Of a stretch of 64,000 nt of DNA, positions 45,730 through 54,886 are shown piece after piece; the stretch's first letter is position 1; each line of letters starts with the position of its first letter. The position numbers and the translations under genes were made by a program. Source of the stretch: Modestobacter italicus (GTDB taxonomy: Bacteria > Actinomycetota > Actinomycetes > Mycobacteriales > Geodermatophilaceae). The notes below the pieces were generated by a model. The model was not told the DNA's origin. It worked only from the letters and a program-made list of their open reading frames with translations, and did no database searches. The stretch is taken from positions 186,001 through 250,000 of the forward strand of contig NZ_JABGCJ010000002.1 in the NCBI RefSeq assembly GCF_019799965.1, given 5' to 3'.

Positions 45730-46971
45730 CTAGAACTGGTCGGGGCACCACGGCGCGACCGGCCAGCCGAAGGCCGTCGACGCCTGGGTGACCGCGCCGG
45801 GGCTGATCTCGGTCACCCGGCCGGCCGCCTGCAACGCGGCCAGCGAGACGCCGCCCAGGTAGGCCGCCGCCAGTGCCTCCACGTCCAGGACCAGGTCCGG
45901 GTCGCGGTCGGTACGGTCACTGTAAGCACCGGCCGGGTGGCCCCAGACGTGCCAGCGCCCGTCGTTCCAGGGACAGAACCGATCGCGCACCTCGAACACC
46001 ATGTCCAGCGGGGCCGGGTACCGACGGGCCGAGAGCGCGGCACCCACGTCGACCAGCCGGACCCAGAGCGCGTCGACCGGGCGGGCGTGCCAGGCCCGCC
46101 CGTCGACCAGCAGGTGCGCCAGCGGGTCCTCGGCGGGGCCGTGCGGGTACTCGATCGTGCGCATCAGGTCGTGCCCGAGCAGGTAGCGCCACAGGGCGGC
46201 GTAGCCGGCCGGGGTGCTGGCCCGGACCTCCTCCACGGTCAGCGTGCCCTCGGGCTCGCTCGACTCGGTCCAGGACGCCCGCGGCCGGTAGGTCGCGTAC
46301 CCGGTGACCCGGCCGTCGGCCTCGGTGTGCAGCGCCAGCTGGCGCGGCGGACCACCCGCGGCGAGCTCAGGGGACTCCTGCAGCCGCCGCTCCCACCACC
46401 GCTCGTCGCGGGCCATGTTGCCCGGCACGGACCGGCGCACCTGCTCGTGCAACGCAGCGGCCGCCGGGCGGAACTCCTCGACGTCGACCAGCCGCACGGT
46501 GCCGGTGCCGCAGTCGACGTCCGGCCGCAGCCGCAGCCGCTCGGTCTGCCCGGTCCAGCCACCCCGCCAGGCGACCGGGGCGTAACCGAACCGGCCGTAG
46601 ATCGGCCACTCCGCGGCCCACAGGGCAGCGACCGGCTCCCGCCCCGCCTCGTGCACCTCGGTGAGCTGCCGTCGCATGATCTCCGTCAGCACCCCGCGGC
46701 GCCGGTGGGTGGGGGAGACGGTGACCCAGGTGACGCCGGCGGTGGGCACCACGGCGCCGGGCACGGACATCTCCAGGCTGTAGATCCCGGAGGTGGCGGC
46801 CACCCGCTCGCCGTCGAAGAGGGCCAGCGAGCGGTCCAGCTCGGCGACCGGCGACGGGGAGTCCATGTACGGGCCGGTGTGGTCGTGGCCGAAGGTGGTG
46901 CGCATGGCGCGCACGAACCGCGGCCACTCCTCGGCGGTGATCGGGCGGAGCTGGTCAGCGAGATCGGTCAC
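45730..46971 (-). CDS. Eis-type GNAT N-acetyltransferase
   Basis: A 413-residue tripartite protein: an N-terminal GNAT domain with the acetyl-CoA loop VTVSPTHRRRGVLTEIM (near residues 83-99), a second GNAT-like domain and a SCP2-like C-terminal domain. The Eis-specific residues are present: IYGRFGY with Tyr125 as the likely general acid and a C-terminal Phe whose carboxylate acts as base in mycobacterial Eis (sequence ends CPDQF). Eis acetylates amines on aminoglycosides and other multi-amine substrates. Its physiological target here is unknown. Confidence 0.9.
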   Translation of the reverse strand: MTDLADQLRPITAEEWPRFVRAMRTTFGHDHTGPYMDSPSPVAELDRSLALFDGERVAATSGIYSLEMSVPGAVVPTAGVTWVTVSPTHRRRGVLTEIMRRQLTEVHEAGREPVAALWAAEWPIYGRFGYAPVAWRGGWTGQTERLRLRPDVDCGTGTVRLVDVEEFRPAAAALHEQVRRSVPGNMARDERWWERRLQESPELAAGGPPRQLALHTEADGRVTGYATYRPRASWTESSEPEGTLTVEEVRASTPAGYAALWRYLLGHDLMRTIEYPHGPAEDPLAHLLVDGRAWHARPVDALWVRLVDVGAALSARRYPAPLDMVFEVRDRFCPWNDGRWHVWGHPAGAYSDRTDRDPDLVLDVEALAAAYLGGVSLAALQAAGRVTEISPGAVTQASTAFGWPVAPWCPDQF

Positions 46972-47025
46972 GGGTGGTGTCTACCGGGCAGGGGTGACGA
47001 TCCGCCAACCAGTTCCACGGGCCGG

Positions 47026-49239
47026 TCAGTGCGCCGCGGCCGGCAGCCAGCGCAGCCACCGCGGCAGCCACCAGGTCCGCTCGCCCAGCGCGGCCATGGT
47101 GGCCGGCAGCAGCACCCCGCGCACCAGCGTGGCGTCGACCAGGACGGCGACCGCCAGGCCGACCCCCAGCTGCTTGAACTCCAGCATCGACAGCGTCGCG
47201 AAGATGCTGAACACCGCCACCATCACCACCGCGGCGCTGGTCACCACGCCGGCGGACCGGGACACCCCGGTGGTGACCGCCAGCGGCAGCGGGATGCCCG
47301 CCTGCGCCGCCTCCCGGACCCGGGAGACCACGAACACGTGGTAGTCCATCGACAGCCCGAAGAGGACGACGAACAGGAACAGCGGGATCCAGGAGACGAT
47401 CGACCCGGTCGAGGTGAAGCCGAGCAGGGCCTCGGCCCAGGTGGACTGGAACACCAGCACCAGCACGCCGTAGGCGGCGCCCACCGACAGCAGGGTGAGC
47501 ACGGCGGCGATCAGCGCCACCATCAGCGACCGGAAGGCCACGGTGAGCACGACGACGGTGAGCGCCAGCACGAAACCGATGACGATCGGCAGCCGCTGCG
47601 ACATGGTCGCGCCGAAGTCGACGTCGCCGGCGGTGGCCCCGGTGACCGCGGTGCTCGCGCCGGGCACCGAACCCAGGGTGGCCGGCACGACGTCCTGCCG
47701 CAGCTCGGCCAGCGCCGCCTTCGCCTCGGCGCTGCCGGCCGCACCGGTGCCGGCGACGGACAACCGGGCGACGGTGCCGTCCGGGCTCAGCTCGACCTCG
47801 CCGGCGGCCGAGGGGTCCGGCAGCCGGTCGACCAGGTCGGCGGCGGCGTCCCGAACGGCGGCAGCGCCCAGCCGGCCGCCGTCGGCGCGCCACACGACCA
47901 CCTGGTCGGTGCTGCCCTCCTGGGGGTAGGCCGCCGCGATCGCGTCGTGGGCGCGCACCACCTCGCTGTCCCGGGAGAGTGCGTCGATGCCGGGGTTGGC
48001 GGTCTGCATGCCCAGGGCCGGTGCGGCCATCGCGAGCAGCACGCCGGTGCCCACGACCAGCGAGACACCCGGGCGGGCCACCACCCGGCGGACGACGGCG
48101 GTCCACACCCGGCTGTCGTCCGAGCGGCCCACCAGCCGGCCCAGCAGCGGGACCCGCGGCCGCTCGATGCCCCGCCCGAGCAGGGCGAGCGTCGCCGGCA
48201 GCACGGTGAGGGAGCCGACCACCGACACCAGCACGACCAGGATCGTGCCGGTGGCGAAGGAGGTGAACACCGGGCTGCCGGCCAGGTACATGCCCGCCAT
48301 CGCGACGGCGACGGCGATGCCGGAGGTCAGCACCGCCCGCCCGGAGGTGGCCGCGGCCAGCTCCACGGAGAGCGCGGTGGGCGCGCCGTGCCGCCGCTCC
48401 TCCCGGGCCCGGCGCACGTAGAACAGCGCGTAGTCCACGCCCACGGCCATGCCGATCAGCAGCACGACGCTGGAGGTGCTGGCGTCGACCGGGGTCAGCT
48501 GGGACACCAGCGCGACCAGGCCGAGCGCGCCGCCCACGGCGGTGAGACCGAGCAGCAGGGGCACGCCCGCGGCGAACAGCGCGCCGAAGGCCACCAGCAG
48601 GACGACGAGGGTCACCGGGAGGCTGAGCAGCTCGGCGCGCAGGAAGTCCTCCTCCAGCTGCTCGCCCACCACCGCGTCCAGCGAGCTGCCACCGGACTGC
48701 ACGACCCGCAGGTCCGGGTGGTCGGCCTGCACGCCGGCCACGGCGTCGAGCACCGGCAGGACGGCCGCCTCGGCGGCGTCGTCGGCGGCTGAGCCGGTCA
48801 GGTCGCCGACGTCGAGGGTGACCGGGACCAGCAGCGCCGTCCCGTCGGCCGAGGGCACCGGCGCACCGACGTCCGCCACGCCGTCCAGCCCGCGCACCGC
48901 GGCCGCGACGTCGGCCGCGGCGGCCTCGCCCTGCGAGCCCAGCGCCGCGCCGTCCCGGCTCTGCACCAGCACCTGCTCCACCGGTGGGTCGGGGAACCCG
49001 GCCCGGTCCAGGACGACGTCGGCGCGGCCGGACTCGCCGCTGCCGCTCTGCGCCCCGGTCAGCGTCTTCGTGCCGGTCGCACCGCCGATGACCACGGCCA
49101 GCGCGACGGCCAGCACCCAGAGGCCGACCACGGTCCAGCGGTGGGTGGCGCTCCACCGGGCCACCCGGACGGCCAGCCCGTCCCGTGCGGGAGGTGGCGC
49201 AGTGTCGGGCAGGGCGGTCATCACGGGCACGCTCACGGT
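47026..49239 (-). CDS. MMPL family RND-type transporter
   Basis: About 737 residues with two halves, each one membrane helix, a large extracytoplasmic loop and five helices, 12 in total. The MMPL marks include SVVLLIGMAVGVDYALFYVRRAREE in the first half and VLFGLSMDYHVFVVSRVREAAQAG in the second, where Gly-x-x-x-Asp-Tyr residues carry protons. It probably exports lipids or hydrophobic compounds. No lipid synthesis genes are adjacent. GTG at 49239 has a GGAAGG element 8 bases upstream; ATG 49221 and GTG 49278 are alternatives. Confidence 0.93.
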   Translation of the reverse strand, partial: TVSVPVMTALPDTAPPPARDGLAVRVARWSATHRWTVVGLWVLAVALAVVIGGATGTKTLTGAQSGSGESGRADVVLDRAGFPDPPVEQVLVQSRDGAALGSQGEAAAADVAAAVRGLDGVADVGAPVPSADGTALLVPVTLDVGDLTGSAADDAAEAAVLPVLDAVAGVQADHPDLRVVQSGGSSLDAVVGEQLEEDFLRAELLSLPVTLVVLLVAFGALFAAGVPLLLGLTAVGGALGLVALVSQLTPVDASTSSVVLLIGMAVGVDYALFYVRRAREERRHGAPTALSVELAAATSGRAVLTSGIAVAVAMAGMYLAGSPVFTSFATGTILVVLVSVVGSLTVLPATLALLGRGIERPRVPLLGRLVGRSDDSRVWTAVVRRVVARPGVSLVVGTGVLLAMAAPALGMQTANPGIDALSRDSEVVRAHDAIAAAYPQEGSTDQVVVWRADGGRLGAAAVRDAAADLVDRLPDPSAAGEVELSPDGTVARLSVAGTGAAGSAEAKAALAELRQDVVPATLGSVPGASTAVTGATAGDVDFGATMSQRLPIVIGFVLALTVVVLTVAFRSLMVALIAAVLTLLSVGAAYGVLVLVFQSTWAEALLGFTSTGSIVSWIPLFLFVVLFGLSMDYHVFVVSRVREAAQAGIPLPLAVTTGVSRSAGVVTSAAVVMVAVFSIFATLSMLEFKQLGVGLAVAVLVDATLVRGVLLPATMAALGERTWWLPRWLRWLPAAAH

Positions 49240-49415
49240 GGAGGCCTTCCGGCTCGGGAGCCGCGGTCGCGGCGTCACTGCGCCGAGCCTCTCGGGCCGA
49301 GGTGATCATGTCGTTGCCGCTGGCCCCCCGATCGAGGTCGGGCTGGCCCGACCCGCGGTTCGCCGGTCGGCTCGACGGGGCGCGTCCTGTCGGTGGCCGG
49401 TGGCACCCTGCCGCC

Positions 49416-49775
49416 ATGGCAGCCACCGCCGACGACGTCCGGGCGATCGCCCTGGCCCTGCCCGAGGCCACCGAGCGCCCGGCCTGGGACATGGCGTGCC
49501 TGCGGGTGCGCGACGAGGTGTTCGCCTCGATGCCGCCGGCGGAGGAGTGGGTGGCCATCCGGCTGGCGCCCGGCGAGAACGCCGAGCTGACCGCCGAGCG
49601 CCCCGAGGTCTTCTCGGTGCCGCACCACTACCGGAGCAGCAGCATGGTCGTCGTCCAGCTCGCGGCGATCGAACGAGGGGAGCTGGCCGAGCTGCTCACC
49701 GAGGCGTGGCGGCTGCGCGCACCGGCCCGGTTGCGTGCGACCTTCGACGCGGATGGCGTCCCGCCGCCGGGATGA
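49416..49775 (+). CDS. MmcQ/YjbR family protein
   Basis: A 119-residue protein of the MmcQ/YjbR family, a CyaY-like alpha-beta fold: DDVRAIALALPEATERPAWDM, FASMPPAEEWVAIRL and the terminal LLTEAWRLRAPARL. Function is unknown; some members are DNA-binding-like. It lies between the MMPL gene and the response regulator, convergent with the latter by 9 bases. Confidence 0.85.
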   Translation: MAATADDVRAIALALPEATERPAWDMACLRVRDEVFASMPPAEEWVAIRLAPGENAELTAERPEVFSVPHHYRSSSMVVVQLAAIERGELAELLTEAWRLRAPARLRATFDADGVPPPG

Positions 49776-49784
49776 GCCCGGCGA

Positions 49785-50456
49785 TCAGCTGCGCAGATAG
49801 GCCAGGGTCGCCATCACCCGGCGGTGCTGGTCATCGTCCTGCGTCAGGCCGAGCTTGGCGAAGATGTGCTGGGTGTGCTTCTCCACCGCGCCCTGGGTGA
49901 CCACCAGCCGGCGGGCGATCGCGGCGTTGGAGTGCCCCTCGGCGATCAGCCCCAGCACCTCGCGCTCCCGCGGCGACAGCGACTGCACCGGGTCGTCGCG
50001 CCGGCGGCGGGCGAACAGCTGGGAGACCACCTGCGGGTCGAGGACGGTGCCGCCGGAGACGACGTCGTCCAGCGCGGTGAGGAACTGCTCGACCTGGGCG
50101 ACCCGGTCCTTGAGCAGGTAGCCGACCCCGCCCGCGCCGTCGGCGAGCAGCTCGTCGGCGTAGGCGACCTCGACGTACTGGCTGAGCACCAGCACCGCCG
50201 TCGACGGGACGAGCCGGCGGGCCTCCACAGCGGCTCGCAGCCCCTCGTCGGTGTGCGTCGGCGGCATCCGGACGTCGACGACGGCGACGTCGGGCCGGTG
50301 CTCGACGACGGCGCGCACCAGGCTCGGCCCGTCGGCGACGGCGGCGACGACCTCGGCGCCGGCCTCCCCGAGCAGCCGGACCAGACCCTCGCGCAGCAGC
50401 ACCGAGTCCTCGGCCAGGACGACGCGGCGGGGGGTGGTCGTGGGGCGGGTGGTCAT
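49785..50456 (-). CDS. NarL/LuxR family response regulator
   Basis: A 223-residue response regulator. Receiver domain: VVLAEDSVLLREGLVRLL (acidic pair), VAVVDVRMPPTHTDEG with the phospho-acceptor Asp near 58, and the Lys in YLLKDRV. LuxR-type HTH: LSPREREVLGLIAEGHSNAAIARRLVVTQGAVEKHTQHIFAKLGL. The ATG overlaps the kinase stop (ATGA), so the pair is one operon and the kinase is its partner. Confidence 0.94.
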   Translation of the reverse strand: MTTRPTTTPRRVVLAEDSVLLREGLVRLLGEAGAEVVAAVADGPSLVRAVVEHRPDVAVVDVRMPPTHTDEGLRAAVEARRLVPSTAVLVLSQYVEVAYADELLADGAGGVGYLLKDRVAQVEQFLTALDDVVSGGTVLDPQVVSQLFARRRRDDPVQSLSPREREVLGLIAEGHSNAAIARRLVVTQGAVEKHTQHIFAKLGLTQDDDQHRRVMATLAYLRS

Positions 50457-51769
50457 GGACACGGGAGGTCTCCGATCAGCCGGGTGGGTCCGCCGCGGGG
50501 GCTGTCGACGGCGAGGACGCCGTCCACCGCGCGCAGCCGGTCGGCCAGCCCGGCCAGCCCGTGACCGGGCGCGAGGACGGCCCCACCGCGGCCGTCGTCC
50601 TCGACCTCGACGCGCAGCCGGCCGGCCTGGCAGGACACGGTCACCCGGGCGACGGTGGCCTCGCTGTGCTTGGCGGCGTTGGCCAGCGCCTCGCTGACCA
50701 GGAAGTAAGCGGAGTTCTCCACGGCCGGGGCGAGCCGCTGCCCGGGCTCGAGGTCGACGGCGAGCTCGACCGGTACGGGGGAGCGGGCGGCGACGGCGAC
50801 GAGCGCCGCGGCCAGCCCGCGGTCGGCGAGCACCGGTGGGGCGATGCCCCGGGACAGTGCCCGGAGCTCCTCCAGCGTCTCCCGGGTCTGCTCCGCCGCC
50901 TCCCGCAGGGTGGTCCGGGCACCGGCGGGGTCGCGCTCCAGCATCCGCTCGGCCCGGTGCAGGTCCATGCTCAGCCGCACCAGGCGCTGCTGGGGGCCGT
51001 CGTGGATGTCCCGCTCGAGCCGGCGCAGCGCCACCGCCTCGGCGGCGACCGCCGCGTCCCGGCCCTCGGCCAGCCGGCCGATCTCCGCCTGCGCCTCGCC
51101 CCGCCAGGTCAGCAGGCCGCGGCCCAACTGGGCCTGGGCCAGCGCAGCGCCCCGGACGACGGCCGGCAGGGTGAGCGCGAAGAGCACGCCGATCGCCGTG
51201 TAGAGCAGCACCCGGTTCGTGCCGGTGTCGGCCATCCCGAGGACCTCGGGGAGCGTGTGGTTCTCCGGCTCCTCGGCCCCGCCGTAGGGGATCGCCCAGT
51301 CCCAGGCGACCGACGACAGCCCGGCCAGGCTGATCGACCACCACACGACCGCGACGACGAACGCGGGGACGGCCACGGTCATGTGCAGCAGCGCGTGCAG
51401 CACGTCCAGCCAGCACTGGGCGTCCCGTAGCGGCGTGACCAGCCGACGGAGCGCGGACGCCCCCGGAGCGGCGATGCGGTAGCCCGGCGTCGGCACGGCC
51501 CGCCGCAGCACCGCCGGCAGCCGGCTGCGCTCCAGAGAGGCGAACCCGCGGGCGGTGTACAGCGTGCCGACCAGCAGCGGCACGCCCACCCAGATCACCA
51601 CCAGGCCCACACCGACCGCCAGCCCGGTGACCACGAGCACGAAGGCCAGGAGCGAGAGCGGGAAGCCCAGCAGCACGTAGCCGGTGTCGACGCCGAGCTG
51701 CCGCAACCAGCCGCGACGGGGGAGCCGGCCGAGGTCCCCGGCCGGGAGCACGGCGGTGTCGGTGATCAC
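50453..51769 (-). CDS. NarL-type sensor histidine kinase with membrane sensor domain
   Basis: A 438-residue HisKA_3 kinase. The N-terminal part has about four membrane helices in a putative-sensor domain (LGFPLSLLAFVLVVTGLAVGVGL, then VVWWSISLAGLS, and LYTAIGVLFALTLPAVV). The H box is RRLERDIHDGPQQRLVRLSMDL, the N box EALANAAKHSEA and the G box GHGLAGLADRL. The extracytoplasmic loop is small, which suggests sensing in or near the membrane, as in LiaS-type envelope-stress kinases; this is an inference. The start is GTG at 51769; earlier codons are not protein-like. Confidence 0.9.
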   Translation of the reverse strand: MITDTAVLPAGDLGRLPRRGWLRQLGVDTGYVLLGFPLSLLAFVLVVTGLAVGVGLVVIWVGVPLLVGTLYTARGFASLERSRLPAVLRRAVPTPGYRIAAPGASALRRLVTPLRDAQCWLDVLHALLHMTVAVPAFVVAVVWWSISLAGLSSVAWDWAIPYGGAEEPENHTLPEVLGMADTGTNRVLLYTAIGVLFALTLPAVVRGAALAQAQLGRGLLTWRGEAQAEIGRLAEGRDAAVAAEAVALRRLERDIHDGPQQRLVRLSMDLHRAERMLERDPAGARTTLREAAEQTRETLEELRALSRGIAPPVLADRGLAAALVAVAARSPVPVELAVDLEPGQRLAPAVENSAYFLVSEALANAAKHSEATVARVTVSCQAGRLRVEVEDDGRGGAVLAPGHGLAGLADRLRAVDGVLAVDSPRGGPTRLIGDLPCP

Positions 51770-52017
51770 GCCGACCAGCCTGGCCGGCCTCCGGGCACGC
51801 GCCGAGCCCGCAGGCTGGCCGCTGTGCCTTCGGGCTGGCCCGACCTGTCCGTGTCCATGTCGGCGGCGATGATCCCGGCCGCCCGATCCGCAGTCCAGCA
51901 CCGTCACCCCCTGGGCCCGGCGTGGGGCTCTAGGCTCGGGGGACTGTCGACCGCATTCGTGCCCGCCCGCAGTCGGGGACCCCGGTTCCCCGGTGCCGCG
52001 GCCACAGGAAGAAGGCC

Positions 52018-53736
52018 ATGCGCCCCGCCGCCGCCGTCCCGTCCGCCGCCCTGGCCCTGGTCCTGCTGGCCGGGTGCACCAGCGAGGACCGCTCCGACGA
52101 GCCCGCGGGCCAGGCGTCGGACGACGCACCGGCGGCGGTCACGGTGGCACCGGACGCCGAGCGCACGCTGGTCGCCGACGAGGACCCGGTGGCCGCCGCC
52201 GTCTCCACCAGCCGGGCGCTCTTCCGCAGCTCCCCGGTGGCAGTGGTCACCGAGGCCGGGGAGACCGGCGACGAGCTGCTCGGCGCCGTCTCCGCCGTGG
52301 GCCTCGGCGTGCCGATGCTGCTGGGTGGCGGGGAGGGCGACGACCAGCTGGGTGCCGAGCTCGACCGGCTCGGGGTGGAGACCGTGCTCGCCGTGGGAGA
52401 GGGGGCCGGCGGCCTGCTGCCCGACGACGTCGACGTCGACGTCGTGACGGTGCCCGCCGACCCGGGCGCGGTGGAGCAGGCGACCGGCCTGGACCTCGAC
52501 GACGGGCGAGGTGTGCCGGAGGCCGACCGCGCGGCCGCCGTGGCCGAGCTGGCGCCCGACTCGCTGCCGGCCCTGCGGGCGGAGCCGGCCGCCGCCGACC
52601 CGGCCTCCCCGTCCGGCTCGCCATCGGCCTCCCCGTCGGGCTCCGCGGCTGCCTCCTCGTCGGCGGCAGAGCCCGACGGCGAGCTGCCCGGCCTGGGCCG
52701 ACCTGAACCGCTGACCGACGTGCTCGTGCTGGCCAGCGGGGACCCGCGGTCGGTGGCCGGGGTCGCCACGGCCCGGGCAGCCGGCGCCGAGGTGCTGCTG
52801 ACCGGCGCGGTCGCCGACCCCCGCGGCTCCGCCGAGGTCGTCGAGCGGCTGGCCGAGGAGCCGACCGTGGTCGTGCTCGGGGCCGACCTGGCCGGCGCCG
52901 AGGGGATCGACTGGAAGCTGGACACCGCGGCCTCGGGCGCCCAGCTGCCCGGCGGTGGCCAGCTGCTCTTCCCGCAGCACACGCTGATCGCCCTGTACGG
53001 CATCCCCGGCAGCGGGGCGCTGGGCCTGCTCGGCGAGCAGGACCTGCCCGGCGCGATCACCCGGGCCCAGCAGTACGCCGGCGAGTACCAGCCGCTGGTC
53101 GACACCACCGTCGTCCCGACCTTCGAGATCATCGCCACCGTCGCGTCCTCCAGCGCCGGGCCGGACGGCAACTACTCGGCGGAGCAGGACGTCGAGACGC
53201 TGCGACCGTGGGTCGAGGGTGCCGGTGCCGCCGGGATGTACGTGGTGCTCGACCTGCAGCCCGGCCGCACCGACTTCCTCACCCAGGCGAAGCAGTACCA
53301 GCCGCTGCTGGAGCTGCCCTACGTCGGCCTGGCGCTGGACCCGGAGTGGCGGCTGGGCCCGAACGGGGTGCACCTGGTCCAGATCGGCCAGGTGGGCATC
53401 GACGAGGTCAACCAGGTCGTCACCTGGCTGGCCGACCTCACCCGGGCGAACGCCCTGCCGCAGAAGCTGCTGGTGCTGCACCAGTTCCAGGTGCGGATGA
53501 TCACCGACCGGGAGCGGCTGGACACCTCCCGCGATGAGCTGGCGATCCTGGTGCACGTCGACGGGCAGGGCTCGCAGCCGGCCAAGCAGGACACCTGGGA
53601 GGTGCTCCACCGGAACGCCCCGGCGCCGCTGTACTGGGGCTGGAAGAACTTCATCGACGAGGACGTCCCGATGCTCACCCCGCAGCAGACGATCGAGCAG
53701 GTGCACCCGACGCCGGAACTGGTCACCTACCAGTAG
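52018..53736 (+). CDS. Large secreted lipoprotein, N-terminus possibly CWB2-like
   Basis: A 572-residue lipoprotein with signal peptide and lipobox LLAGC (Cys20). Residues about 60-180 (VAAAVSTSRALFRSSPVAVV, then GVPMLLGGGEGDDQLGAELDRLGVETVLAVGEG) resemble cell-wall-binding repeat 2 units; a Ser/Pro/Ala-rich linker covers about 195-222. The C-terminal half (about 320-572) is a separate domain with alpha/beta alternation (YVVLDLQPGRTDFLTQAKQYQPLLELPYVGLALDPEW) suggesting a TIM-barrel-like fold. Function is unknown. It is divergent from the kinase gene, 248 bases away, and may be a target of that system. Confidence 0.78.
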   Translation: MRPAAAVPSAALALVLLAGCTSEDRSDEPAGQASDDAPAAVTVAPDAERTLVADEDPVAAAVSTSRALFRSSPVAVVTEAGETGDELLGAVSAVGLGVPMLLGGGEGDDQLGAELDRLGVETVLAVGEGAGGLLPDDVDVDVVTVPADPGAVEQATGLDLDDGRGVPEADRAAAVAELAPDSLPALRAEPAAADPASPSGSPSASPSGSAAASSSAAEPDGELPGLGRPEPLTDVLVLASGDPRSVAGVATARAAGAEVLLTGAVADPRGSAEVVERLAEEPTVVVLGADLAGAEGIDWKLDTAASGAQLPGGGQLLFPQHTLIALYGIPGSGALGLLGEQDLPGAITRAQQYAGEYQPLVDTTVVPTFEIIATVASSSAGPDGNYSAEQDVETLRPWVEGAGAAGMYVVLDLQPGRTDFLTQAKQYQPLLELPYVGLALDPEWRLGPNGVHLVQIGQVGIDEVNQVVTWLADLTRANALPQKLLVLHQFQVRMITDRERLDTSRDELAILVHVDGQGSQPAKQDTWEVLHRNAPAPLYWGWKNFIDEDVPMLTPQQTIEQVHPTPELVTYQ

Positions 53737-53844
53737 CCGGACTCCTTGGTTCTGTCGGACCCCTCCGGCAGGATCGCTCCCGACGTCGGAGGGCGCCTCG
53801 ACCGAGGCGACGGGCAGGGCGGCGGACGAGGCGGGAGCCACGTG

Positions 53845-54861
53845 ATGACCGGTGTGATGACCGAACGGCCCGGGGCAGGCAGCGCCGCCGACCTGGAGCC
53901 ACGGCTGGCCGAGCACCGCCGGGAGCTGACCGGCTACTGCTACCGGATGCTGGGCTCCTCCTTCGACGCCGAGGACGCCGTCCAGGAGACGATGATCCGT
54001 GCCTGGCGCTCCCTCGACCGACTGCAGGGCGCCGGTGCGCTGCGCTCGTGGCTGTACCGCATCGCCACCAACGTCTGCCTGGACGCCCTGGACGGTCGCA
54101 AGCGCCGGGCCCTGCCGGTCGACCTGTCCGGTGGTGAGCCCAGCGCGCCGGTGGTCGAGTCGTTGGCCGGGGTGCTGCCCGACGGGGCCTGGGTCGAGCC
54201 CGCGCTGGACCGCGCGGTGCTGCCGGTGGGCAGCGACCCGGCCGACCTGGCCGTGCAGAAGGAGTCGGTGCGGCTGGCCTTCATCGCCGCGCTGCAGCTG
54301 CTCCCGCCCCGGCAACGTGCGGTGCTGGTCCTGCGTGACGTGCTCCGCTGGAAGGCCGACGAGGTGGCGACGCTGCTCGAGACGTCCGTCCCGGCGGCCA
54401 ACAGCGCGCTGCAGCGGGCCCGGGCCACGCTCGCCGCGCACCAGGGCACCGGCGCCGCCCCTGCCCGGGACGTCGCGGCGACCGACACCGACCTGCTCGA
54501 CCGCTACCTGGACGCCTTCGGCCGCTACGACATCGAGGCGCTGGTGGCGCTGCTGCACGAGGACGCGGTGATGGACATGCCGCCCTACGCCATGTGGCTG
54601 CGCGGCTCGGCCGACATCGCCACCTGGTTCACCGGCCCCGGGCACGGCTGCCGGGGCTCGCACGTGGTCCCGCTGGAGCTCAACGGCAACCCGGGCTTCG
54701 CCCAGTGGCGGCCCAGCGGGCCGGGCGGGTCGTTCGAGCCGTGGGCGGTGCACGCCGTGGAGTTCCGCGGCGGCCTGGTCGTACGGATGACGGCGTTCCT
54801 CGGCCCCCGGCTGTTCGAGCTGTTCGGCCTGCCGAGGAACCCGGCACCGGCCGGGCGGTGA
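53845..54861 (+). CDS. ECF RNA polymerase sigma factor with SnoaL-like C-terminal domain
   Basis: A 338-residue sigma-70 family protein. Sigma region 2 is YCYRMLGSSFDAEDAVQETMIRAW (near residues 32-55); region 4 is LLPPRQRAVLVLRDVLRWKADEVATLLETS (about 152-181). A C-terminal SnoaL/NTF2-like domain (about 215-338, DRYLDAFGRYDIEALVALLHEDAVMDMPPYAMW) is typical of SigG/SigX5-type and related ECF groups, where the fused domain replaces an anti-sigma factor. No anti-sigma gene is adjacent, in agreement. GTG at 53842 and ATG at 53845 are both usable starts. Confidence 0.9.
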   Translation: MTGVMTERPGAGSAADLEPRLAEHRRELTGYCYRMLGSSFDAEDAVQETMIRAWRSLDRLQGAGALRSWLYRIATNVCLDALDGRKRRALPVDLSGGEPSAPVVESLAGVLPDGAWVEPALDRAVLPVGSDPADLAVQKESVRLAFIAALQLLPPRQRAVLVLRDVLRWKADEVATLLETSVPAANSALQRARATLAAHQGTGAAPARDVAATDTDLLDRYLDAFGRYDIEALVALLHEDAVMDMPPYAMWLRGSADIATWFTGPGHGCRGSHVVPLELNGNPGFAQWRPSGPGGSFEPWAVHAVEFRGGLVVRMTAFLGPRLFELFGLPRNPAPAGR

Positions 54862-54886
54862 GTCCGGTCTGCCGTCCCCGACGGCG

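Noticed and set aside
45937-48792. A 951-codon open frame on the plus strand
   Set aside because: Antisense to the Eis and MMPL genes, which have clear motifs; composition is dominated by Arg, Gly, His, Gln and Pro, typical of a shadow frame.
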